A stretch of DNA of 64,000 nt. It comes from Colius striatus (lineage: Eukaryota; Chordata; Aves; Coliiformes; Coliidae). Both the position numbers and the translations under genes were made by a program. The notes beneath the pieces are model-generated. The model was not told the DNA's origin. It ran no database searches and worked only from the letters and a program-made list of their open reading frames with translations. The stretch is from NCBI RefSeq assembly GCF_028858725.1, contig NC_084790.1:32777031-32841030 (forward strand), read 5' to 3'. Of the stretch, positions 48,278 to 60,400 are shown piece by piece. How positions within the stretch are numbered: the first letter of the stretch is position 1; every line of letters starts with the position of its first letter.

Positions 48278-48409
48278 TTACAGCAGTTCTTGTAGCTTTA
48301 CAAAGTTCCTCTCCATCCACTGGATATTAAGCTGAATTGTGTCAATTGCCTCTTTTACACAACGCAGTTGCGAACTCTCCTCTGATTTTGATTCAAAAAA
48401 TGACTTCAC
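48278..48409 (-). CDS. LNPEP: LNPEP terminal exon
   Basis: [43 protein letters not shown] and stop TAA (48280-48278). Acceptor GATATGCAG|GTGAAG. The last residues (KLQELL) differ from the mammalian TWWL end but the helix before is conserved. Confidence 0.94.
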   Translation of the reverse strand: MKSFFESKSEESSQLRCVKEAIDTIQLNIQWMERNFVKLQELL

Positions 48410-51400
48410 CTGCATATCAAAGAAAGAAAAGTAACACTTTAATTAAAATCAACATGGGCCACATAAATAGGTTCAGAAACAAAGGACACACATCAGAAAT
48501 CTGTTCCTGAGAATCGTTTGAATCTATTCAGTAAGCAAACCTTTCAATGGAGTTACCAAAATACAAGTTTTTCATGGGAACTGCAGCATTTGGTTTCAAC
48601 AAATTATGCCACCAACACACATTAATTCTTCTATTACATTCAACCCAGAGCAATCATAGAGCCCCAGAAGTTCTGGAAAAAGAGCCTTGCTCTACAAGAA
48701 CTGAGAGTTGCAAACAACCTTCTTCAGTGCTCTGGAATGACCCTCATATCAACTCATCATTGTCATTGTCAATGGAAACACTTAAAATACTTATAGATCA
48801 AACCAATAAACTGTTGTAGGCGCCCGGAAGATCTTGAGCTGTGATGGGAGAGGCAGAGAGTACTGAAGAGGCAGGCATAGCACGGAGTGAAAGGAGGTGC
48901 ATGTGCTAGCAGATATAAGCACACAGCGCAAGCAATAAAGCTGGAACAAAGCATCATCCATACAGAGTATGCAGTGGTCTTGTCCCCTCAGAGGTCGGTG
49001 AGCTGAGTGATCTGTTCAGGTGGCCTGACAACGTTGCCGGTAATGGCAACAATAAACAATTACCTCTACAAAATTATCTGAATGAAAACATTAGTCTAAA
49101 CCATAAACTATTCTCAACACTCAACTATTCTCAACTTCAGGACCCTCTTAGGGAAGACTTCTAGTAGTTATTAAATAGCTCTTAATTGATTCTCAATTTG
49201 GATTGTTGGGATTGTCAACAGTAAAAACATTATAAAGCTGTATTAAGGGCACTCATATTGCAGAGACGCAGAAAACATAGTTCATTTACAAAATCTTGAC
49301 CAAAATTCTACCTGGACCAAATAATTACTTTGGGAGACAGCACGTTCCAGTGAAGAGGAAAACATTATGAACAGATAACTACGTTTAACTCTGTATGTAA
49401 CTCTGCCACAGAGTCAGTAGGTAATCTGCAACATGTTTATATATGTATTTGCCATGTATGAAATAAGGAAAGTAACAGATGTATATCCCTGCAAAAGGGC
49501 CTCAAGGACAGAAATAACTTGTGTTTTCCTCACACATCATTTATTAAAAATAGCACTGGCACTAGAAAAAAACCTAGAAAATACCCCTTTCTGGTAGATT
49601 AAGCCACCAACCTCAAGTAGATGCGACTTAGTTGAAAACTGAGAAGTTGACCAACTAACAATATTTTGGATAGTGTATGAGCCTAGGTGAAATCTGAAAT
49701 ACAAAGAAATAAGTTATTTTTAACTACTGGATACTTTAAGATGTGGGTTCAGTATATGCACACATTCTTATTTCTATTTTTTTTTGGTTTAGTAGTTGAA
49801 CGTCATTAAACACACATTCATTTACATATCTTATTTTCCAAGAGAGATACGAAGCCTTAGAAGTACAAGTCTCCAGTTCCCTAATCTCTCTAAAACTTCA
49901 CAGCAGAAGACATGGACAATTTTCAAATGTCTATCACAGTGAGCAGTAAAGAACTATGGACACCACATGCTCAATATCATGACCTGTGTTGGTGGTACTG
50001 TAGTGTTGTGCTCCCTCCTGGCCCTGGAACCTGACCTTTTACTTCCTGTAACCTTGCTCAAGCAATAACCACCAGTGGCTCTTTTAACAGATGGGTCTGG
50101 TCATGATGACTGCATTCCACCTAAAGTGGATTCACGAGAGACAGATAACAGCACAACAGGCAAAGGCTATTATAAACAATATGCTCACTTCAGCACAGTG
50201 ATGGTCAATGTTTGACTCAAGCCAAATCTGAAAGAAAATATCTGTAGTTGTTAATTTTTACTCCATAAATAGTCGACAGATCGCAATCCACTGAGCTCTC
50301 ATGCATAGCAGTGGGCTGGACATCATTATCTTCCCTTGAGCAGGGACATCTCTCAAGGTTACTCTTCAAGGCTGAGAGAATCCTTATCATATCAGATACT
50401 CAGTAAGTGCACTGAAACTTTGAAGTCCTGGCTAAGTGATACAAACAATTGATTGTCTACTTATAGTAATCATTCAGATATAAACATTTCTACTTCTCTC
50501 TTAGGATTGAAGTGCTTCACTCCACTCACAATAGGGCTGTATTCCAAAACTCTACAGTAATTGAATTTTCAACTAGATTTCATGTCAAGCTAATTTTGAG
50601 ATATTGGTTATTAAAAGCTTGCTAGAACAGAAACTTTAATCCACAAGAAGCTTTTTCAGCAATATGAAACTCTTTAAAATAAAAATCAGGATTTAGAAAT
50701 ACACTTTTCCATATACTGTTATCTTTGCAGACTCGCAGACCAGCTTTCCTGCTGGCTACTCTTCAATGCCAGTAAGGAGAACACACTTCTAAAGCAAGTG
50801 GGTGTTTTTGGTTATCTGGCTTTGGGAGTACTGTAAGAAGGCATTAAAAACAAATGCTGAATGAATTCCCTGGATCTGCTTTTGAATGCATCTGATTCAC
50901 ATAAACATTATCCATCTACAGCAATCATCTTGCAGACATCATCCCTGTAATAGGAATTCAAAGATTTTTTATAATTGCCGTGAGTCCCCATCAACTATTG
51001 GTGACACTTCAAAGTTTACATTCCAGGTTATTTCTGTAAAATCAGATTTTAAAGCAGGCTTTACAGTTTTAATAAAAAACTTCTTTTAATAAAAAACTGT
51101 GAACCTAGTGTAGAGTTCAGCTATATAGAAAGCCTTACTTTCGTGTAAGCTTTTCCCAGTTCTCTTTGACAAAGTCCCAGGCCAGCAAATATCCAGGCAA
51201 ACTCTGGCTAACAGTTGCTATGATATGTGAAAGCTCCTGTGTCCTTATAACCTCTCCTGCAAGGCTGTTGTGCATTAGCCTAAAAGACAAAGCATATGAA
51301 AAGAGATGTGAAAAAAATGTCTATACATATCTGCACATGATTCACATGATACTCCCAAATTAGAAAAAAATATATAATACATCAAACAACAAGCAACTTC

Positions 51401-54400
51401 TGGTACCTGGAACACACTAATTCTCCATTTAATAGCCAGTGTACTTTTTAAGCTTTTGTTTGCAAGCGTCAGAGTGACCTTAGCTCTAAACCAAGTACTT
51501 CCACTTTCAATTGCACTTTAATAAAGAAAACAGAAGATACTGCAAAGTTAAGAGAGGAAGAAGAGGTGGAAGGAAAGGGAAGGGAGGGGAAAGGGAAGAA
51601 AACACTCAAAACAAAGCAAAATACCAGTTAGTTATTATCTTGGTTATAAAGATATAGTTGTCTTTAAAGATGGCATAAAACGATCTGCAATTTTGTTACC
51701 TTTACCACAAAACTTGTAATACTGTGTTACCAGCAGTGAAAAGCTTTTAACTGAAATTGATTTTCCCTTATGTGTATCCAGAATTTGGCTTTTGAGCTAC
51801 TTTGTTCTGTAAATTACTTTTAAGAAAAAAGTATCAGGACCTTCACGTTTACAGAAGCCCAGATAAAAACTTGCAGATAATTTTCTTTAGCAATCATAAT
51901 TTTTTTAAACAATACAAAAAAAGCAACACATTTTTTCAAAGAAGATTTTAACACTTTTAATTTACAGAGCATACAACTTTTTGGCTCCTTCATACCAAGT
52001 CAGCTTTCTGACATCTTCTGTGCTGGCCAAGGCTTCAATCATTTTGCTTTTCTCTGCTTCAGCAAATGAAGAGGTGTACATCATTAGAAGGAACTCCCAG
52101 CCATCACTAGATTTGGCTCCAGCTGTAAATACGGCTTTCATAACATCACTAGGCAGACTACAAGGAAAAACAAAGCCAACAACAAAACAAAAACCCCAGA
52201 CAAACAAAAGGGGGACATAAAAATGCTGATCTGAGAAAAGAAAGAAGAAAAGTCACAAAATTAAAAGATTAGCTTGAAAAAGATGCCTCTCTTAAGCAAT
52301 TTAATTCTGTAGCAATTGTATGATTGTCGGCCTGAATTCATGCCAGTCTAATTCTTCAAGTCACTGGGAAAAAGCAAATTGTATCAGTCAAATGTAAACA
52401 CAGTAAACTGCATAAAAATCTGACTAATCTTCTATGGCTCAAAACACATATGAATCCAGAGCAGAACAAATTCTTCAAAATGAAGAGAGATGCTTTGACA
52501 TTGCCACTAAATAACCCTCCTTGTGCACACAGCTTAGGAAATGCAGACAGAGCCACTGGTGGCTGGTTCTACAGTGGCACTTAATGAGACTGCAAAGCCT
52601 TAAATTCTAGAACAGTTGTCCCTGTGATCTTAAACAGCAATTACTTCTACATGAGGAACAGTAAAACACAGAATGAAGTGGTTTATCAATATTCAGTTAT
52701 TGTTGGTGACGTGGGCCTTTTTAAAATTGTATTTATTTTTTTCCCCAAAAAACAATGGTGGCAAGGTAACAGGAAAACAGGTAGATGAAAGAGGGGGAAG
52801 TCCAGTTTTTGTGGTACCTCATTGTTCCATTAGACTTCATCCAGTTCTCAAACATCTCAGTGGCAGTTGTTCTACAGTTTCTGATATCATGGGTGCAGGC
52901 AAAAGCTAGTAGTGTTGACCGGAGCTCTCGTTCAGACAGGCTCCCATCATCTGTCCAACGCTGCTGATCAATTTTATCTCCAAGTAGTTGCTCTATTCTG
53001 TGCTAAAGCAGGGAAAACTATTAGCAATAGTTTATTTTTCCCAAGACAATTTCTTATATACAAAGTTAGTTTAAAAAAACAAACAAACAAAAAAGTTATG
53101 TTTTAGAACTGGGGAAGTTAAACATAGTAGTTTTTCCTCTACCTATTCCAGTTTACATATACCATTTCTTATCTATATGAATTAATATCAATTATAGCTC
53201 TGAAAGATAGACCAGGTCTACATATTAAATTGCACATGGAAACTGAAGACTACTCTTTGAGCTACAGTTACATACAGTTTGTATGTGAATAGCTCACTGT
53301 CTCAACTAACTACAGTTCCTCTATGTTTAACTGCTTCTAACTCCATCAAGTGACAGTTAACACCTTAGTTTCACACAAACAACTCAACCAATCTATAGGC
53401 GGAATGCCCTTTAGATTTGTAGTTTTGTAGCTTGCCAAAATCACAGCTAGGTACTTGACCAGCTACTACATCTCATCTGAAACACTTGAACTTAAATGTA
53501 ACCTCATACACACAGCATCACAAACCATAACTTGGGCTGTTTATCATAGCAGACCTGTAAAACCTTTGAATAAATGCCAGGAAAATTATTACGGTAGTGG
53601 TCTTTTTGTTTCTTATAAGTTTCTATAAGAACTCACTAATTACTGTTAATTAAAGAAAAATATCCGCTATTTTATATAATAATTTAATAATTTTCCTTCC
53701 ACACTAAATCTCTTTGCTGATGTTCCACAGTATAAAGCAGCAGGGATCATATTAAACCTGTAGATTATGAAGGAGACTTCATAATAACAAAGTTAAGAGA
53801 GAAACGAAAGACATTTCTTCAGCAAGAACTGAGACTATAATGATTACATTGCTACATCTATAACACTGTATCATGTTAATTAATCTATTACACAACTGGA
53901 ATGGGACAATGACAACTATCTACAGGGTCCTATTTTAACAAGAAACAGTTTTGTTTTTTCCCACTGCCTCTATACAAAGTAAATAGATATAAATGTTAAT
54001 CTATCCTAATAATTTTGGAAATAATCTTTGTACCAGAAAAAGTGTCATGCACTTTGTTTAATTACTTATCTGTACTACAATGATCCATATAGCTACTATA
54101 GCAAACTCCTAGACACCACTGTGTTCCCACTGCACTATAAGCCCTATAAAACATTGCAGGTAGAGAGGTGTGGGTTTGGGGAAGTCGATCTGAAAAAGTT
54201 ATAATTTCGGTAAAAGATTGCTACTACTCAGCACATGCAGACAAAACTGGCAACCATCTAGAATCCTGACCCAACTTTGTGAGATTACAGAATATGTTTA
54301 ACAGTCAATACTTAAAAAGATAATTACCTTTATCGATAACTACAATGTCATGTTAATTACTTCAAATTATAACTTAGAGAAAACTAAGACATACCATGAC

Positions 54401-57400
54401 TCTTGCTGCCAGCTGTTGTTCACTTTTTTTCTCTAAAAGGTTGTATATAAGACTCAACTGATACAAAGCTTGAGTGAGTGGTGCAGTGCTGCTCTCTTTG
54501 TTTAGGTAATTAATCAGCTCAAAGGCTTTCTCCAGAGACTCTTTTCCTAGACTACAGGTCAATTAATACAAACATTAAAATAGTTTCCAAACAAGAGAAC
54601 TTCCTGAAACAAGATCAGAAGTTACGCTGTCTGTTATATTAACGGAGGAACAGGTGAATAAATGGAGTAAAATAAGAAACACTTTAGATGTAGAGGTTTT
54701 TGTACATTAGTACAATAGCAACAAAACAATGGCCACTAAAATACCCTCAATTAACAAAAATGAAAATAGGTAAGGAAGTGTGACAATGATGTATGAAAGT
54801 ATAAATGACAGTAAGCAGAAGCAGCTGTCAAAGGTGCCATTCAGAAGGATCAGCCTGATCTGCCCTGACAGCAGTGGCAAATGCAAAAGAGGGATCTAGT
54901 TAACTTCACTGGAGTGCCTACTGAAAGAGCACAGGAAAACAGGCACTAAAGAAAACACTGTATTCCAGAAATGGAAGCCATCATGTCACTCTTTGTGATG
55001 CAAATAAATGGGTCTTGCTATAAAGAACAGGGAAATACAGAATTATCAGTGAAATAAAATAAAAATTAGTGAATGCTAAAAAATTTCAACAGTAAAGATT
55101 GAATTAGAACTTCTCTGAAACAGTATTCTCTAGAATCTAAGTGATCTTCAACTTGACAAACACCTTTAAGCTCTTATTATCTATGTTTTCCAATACAAAA
55201 GTCTTACCCTGCAAGGCTGAATATATTGTTGATCAAATTAGCTCTGTCTTTAGGACTCAACATGGTATGATTTTTTTTCAACAGATAAATAAGTGTTTTC
55301 CAGTCTTCAGCATAGTGCACTATGTAATAGCCGTTCATATCCACATTGAATTTTATCCATTCCACCTCTTCTGGAAGTTCAATGACAGCTAATGGATAGA
55401 CAATCAGTAACAGAAACAAACACTAGCAACTGTTCCTTCAAATCTAAATCTGTGAAGTAGACTGATTCCAGATAGTCAATAAATTCTTTTCCACACACTG
55501 GTTCCCTCTACTATGATGAAGGAATAGCCAATATAGAGGTTGCACAAGAAGGCTCCAAAATTCCAGGCTGTCCTTCTTCCTCCTTCCTACCTCTGCTTGA
55601 ATGAACAGAATCACAATCTGCCCTGAATTGTACCTATGCAATTAATTACTTAGTGCAGTAATCTTAATTTCTCTGTCCAATCGTCCTTTCAAATAACTTC
55701 TCTGCCCACTTTTACATCTATGTAAACAGCAGTTACATACAACTTATAAAGCTATAAAGGGAGACAGCATTAAACAGATGAAAGGCCACACTCTAGTTTC
55801 AAAGTCAACCATCTAGCTGACAAGAAGAGAAGTATCAGCAAAAAGTTCATTTCAGTTGATTCTATAACTACCACCAAAACCTGTCAATTATCTTTAGCTT
55901 AGGGGAGACTGAGGAGTGACCTCATTAATGCTTACAAATAAGTAAAGGGCAGGTGTCAGGAGGATGGAGCCAGGCTCTTCTCAGTGATGCCCACTGATAG
56001 GACAAGGGGCAATGGGTACAAGCTAAAACGTAAGAGGTTCCAAAGAAACATAAGGAAAAACTTCACTGTGAGGGTGATGGAACACTGGAACAGGCTGCCC
56101 AGGTGGGTTGTTGAGTCTCCTCTGGAGACATTTAAAACCCACCTGGATGAATTCCCATGTGACCTGCTCTACATGTCCCTGCTCTGGCAGGGCGGTTGGA
56201 CTAGATGATCTGTAAAGGTCCCTTCCAACCCTTATGATTCTGTGATTCTATAATTCAGTGGAAAGTGACTTCCTCACATTTCAGTACAGTGGCAGAGCAA
56301 TTGTCTCATTACTCTCTAAAGAAGAGATAGTTTCAGAGATTTTAGGCATATACTGGATGACAAGTATATATAGGCTTTTACAAATTCCAAATTTGTGCTT
56401 ATGCCCCAATTCCTGACATTTAATTGTACATATAATGCTACAGAGAACCAACTATCTGATGATGACACACGATTAGTACTTGCCTCCAGATCTCTCTAAT
56501 TATTTTGGACTATGAACTCCTTCATCATTGCATCTTACACAAGAGTATGCTCCAAAACATCAATAATCCGTAACACTTAAGTAACTTGCTACCAAAGTTA
56601 TGAGTTACATACCTGACTTCTGGTCCAGCAAATATGCATTAGAACAACGGTTAAAGCTGCAGCTACTAGTTATGTAGGTGAGGGGAATATGCCATAGGTA
56701 ACTGCAAAGGAAAGCAATATTATATGTATTATACACATATTAGTTGTCTTGAAAGGTTTTTTTTTTTTTTTTAAATTTAAGCATAGAATCATGCAATCAT
56801 TTTGGTTGGAAAAGACCACTAAGATTAGAGTCAAACCACCAACCAAATCTGCCAAAACCAACCACTAAACCATGTCCCTAAGCACCTCATGAATGTCTTT
56901 TAAACATCTCCAGGGATAGTGATTATGACCTCCCTGGACTGCCTCTTTCAGTGTTTAATAATGCTCTTGGGGAAGAAATTCTTCCTAATATCCAACATAA
57001 ACCTCCCCTGCTGCAACTTGAGGCCATTTTGTCTTATTACTTGGGAGATGAGACAAATCCCCAACTTGCTACAATCTTCCTTCAGGTAGTTACAAAAGAG
57101 TAATCATGTCTCCCCTCAGCCTCCTCTTCTGAGACTAAACAACCCCAGCTCCTTCAGCTGCTGTTCCTAAGATTTGTTCTCCAGACCCTTAGAAGAGAAT
57201 CATAGAATTGTTTCAGCTGGAAGAAACCTTTAAGATCATTGAGCCCAGCCTTTGTCCTAGCCCTATCAACCACTAGGCCATTTCTCTTCAGTGGAACATC
57301 TAATCGTCACTTAAACACTTCCAGGAATGGTGACTCCATTACCTCCCTGGGCAGCCCATTCCATTGCCTGACAATCTTTTCATTAAAGAAATTCCTCCTT

Positions 57401-60400
57401 ATATCCAGCCTGAACCTTCCCTGGCGCAACTTGAGGTAATTTCCTAAAGTTCTATTGCTCTCTAGGGAGAATAGACTGACCCCTGTGTTGCTACAACTTT
57501 TCAGGTAGTTGTAGAGAGTGATAAGGTCTCCCCTGAGCCTTCTTTTCTCTAGGCTAAACAGCCCCAGATCCCTCAGTCATTCCTTATATGAGATGTACTC
57601 CAAAGCCTTTACTAGCTTGGCAGCCTGCCACTGGATCCTCTCCAGCACTTCAATGTCCTTCTTAAAGAGAGAAGCCCAAAACTGGACATAGTATTTGAGG
57701 TGCAGCCTCACCAAAGCAGAGTACAAGGGAATGATCACTACTGCTGACAACATTGCTCCTGATCCAGGCCAGGATGCCATTGGCCTTCTCGGCCACCTGG
57801 GCACACTGCTGGCTCATGTTCAGCTGGCTGTCAATCAACACTCCCAGGTCCCTCTCTGCCTGGCTGCTTTCCATCCACTCCTCCCCAAGTCTGTAGCACT
57901 GCTGGGGATTGTGGCCCCAGTGCAGGACCCAGCACTTGGCCTCATTGAAACTCATGGAACTAGCCTTGGCCCAGTGATCCAGTTTATCTAGATCTCTCTG
58001 TAGAGCTTCCCTACCCTCAAGTAGATCAACATTTCCACCCAGCTTGGTGTCATCTGCAAACTTACTAACGGTGCACTCTATCCCCTCATCCAGATCATTA
58101 ATAAAAACATTAAACAGGAGTGGCCCCAGTACTGAGCCCTGGGAGACACCACTCATGACCAGTCGCCAACTGGATTTAACTCCATTGACCATGACTTGTT
58201 GGACCTGACCATCTAATCAGGTTTTCACCCAGGAAAGTGTAAACCCATCCAAGCCAAGAACAGTCAATTTCTCCAAGAGACTGCTGTGGAAACAGTGTCA
58301 AATGCCTTACTAAAGTCAAGGCAGACAACATCCACAGCCTTTCCTTCATCCAATAAGCAGGTCACCCTGTCATAGCAGGAGATCAGGTTTGTTAAACAGG
58401 ACCTGCCCTTTATAAACCCATGCTGACTGGGCCTGATCGCCTGGTTGTCCTGTATGTGCTGTGCAATAGAACTTAGGATGATCTGCTCCATCAGCTTCCT
58501 GGGGACTGAACTGACAGGCCTCCAGCTCATCTTATGACACATGGGGATGGACTATTCCTGGTCCCTTAAAAAGTGTCCAGCCTGACTGGTCTCTTATGCC
58601 ATTCAAAACTGATTGGGAACTGATTTTTCTTCAAAAAGGGATTCTATCAAGTAACCTCCTAAATAGGTCAAAGTCTGCCCTGCCTCCTAACACCTCACCA
58701 CCTTTGTTGTCCATCTCTGGACATGATCCAGCACTCATTATCTTTCTTGTAGTAAGACACCAAGAACTGAAAATAGTATTTGAGGTGCAGTCTCACCAGT
58801 GCCACATAGATGGGGACAATCAATTCCCTGGTCCTGCTAGTCACACTATTTCTGATACAAGTCAGGATGCCATTGGCCCTCTTGGCCACCTGGGCACACT
58901 GCTGGCTCATGTTCAGATGGCTGTTGACCAACACCTCCAGGTCTGTTTCTGCAGGACATCTTTCCAGACACCCTGCCCCAAGCCTGTAGAGTTGCCTGGG
59001 GTTGTTGTAGTCCAAGTGCAGCACCCAGACCTTGGCCCTGTTAAAGCTCATACAATTGTCCTTGGCCTACTGATCCAGCCTCCAGGTCCTTCTGAACGGC
59101 CTTCCTGTCCTCAAGCAGATCTACATACCTGCCCAAATTCTTGTCATCAGCAAACTTACTCAAGGTGCACTCAATCTCCTCACCCAGATCATTGATAAAG
59201 ATGCTGAACAAAACAGGCCGCCACACTGAGCCCTGGTGAACACCACTGGTGACTGGCCACCAACTGGATTTAGCCTCATTGACCACCACTCTATGGGCCC
59301 CATCATCCAGCAAATTTTCTACTCATCTTTGCATATGTCCAGCCAAGCCATGGGCAGCCAGTTTCTCCACGAGGATGCTGTGGGAAATGGTATCAAAGGC
59401 TTTACTGAAGTCTAGGTAAACAACATCCACAGTCTTTCTCTCATCCACTAAGTGAGTCACCTTGGAGATCAGATTAGTCAAGCAGGACTCGCACTTCACA
59501 ATGCCAAGTTGACTGGGCCTGAATCCTTGGTTGTCCTGTATGTGCCTCATGATGGCACTCAGGATGATTTGCTCTATAACATTCCTTGCACTGAGGTCAG
59601 GCTGAAAGGCCTGTAGGTTCCCAAAACCTCCTTCCATTTCTTTTTGTAGATGGGTGTCACGTTTGCCAACCTCTGGTCCATTGGCACCTCCCCAGTTAGC
59701 CAGGACTGCTGGCTTGGCGAGCACTTCTGCCAGCTCCTTCAGAGGCCTTGGGTGGATCTCGTCCAGCCTCATACACTTGTGTGCATCTAAGGTCACACAT
59801 CGTTTCCCCTTGGATTATGGGGACTTTGTTTTGCTCACTGCCCCTGTCTTCCAGGTCAGGGGGCCAGGTACCAAGAGAACAATTAGTTTTAGCATTGAAG
59901 ACTGAGCCTAAGAAGACATTAAGTACCTCAGCTTTTTCCTTATCCTTGGTCTCTATGCTTCCCTCTTCATCCACTAAATGATGAAAACTACCTTTAGCCC
60001 TCCCTTTTCTGCTAATATAGAAACTTCTACTATCGTATTTTAAAACAAGGATCAGTTTAAATTCTAATTGTGCCTTGTGCCCCATAATTTTCTCAGTGTA
60101 TAGCCTCAGAGCCCCCTTGTAGTCCTCCTGAGCTGCCTGACTCTACTTCCAAAGGTCATAAACTCTTTTTTCTTCTGAAGTCCATCAGAACTCATCTTGC
60201 ACATGGGGACAGCTTGAGCCTGTGCCTTTAAGATTTTCTTCTTTAAGAATGTGCAACCCTCCTGGACTCCTTTGTCCTTCAGGACTGACTTCCAAGGGAC
60301 TCTGGCAACCAACTTCCCAAACAATTCAAAATCTGCCTTCCATAAGTCTAGTGTAGCAGTTCTGCTGACCTTCCTCCTTGCTTCTTTGTGCACCAGGAAC

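Larger units (their letters stand above)
49058..55207 (-). other. LNPEP introns between 49.06 and 55.2 kb
   Basis: Introns between the six exons listed. Mostly AT-rich and unique-looking, with a purine-rich tract near 51547-51600 (GGAAGAAGAGGTGGAAGGAA type). No bounded mobile element, RNA gene or extra exon was recognised in the introns at 49694-51138, 51280-51995, 52158-52817, 53003-54394 and 54552-55207. Confidence 0.55.
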
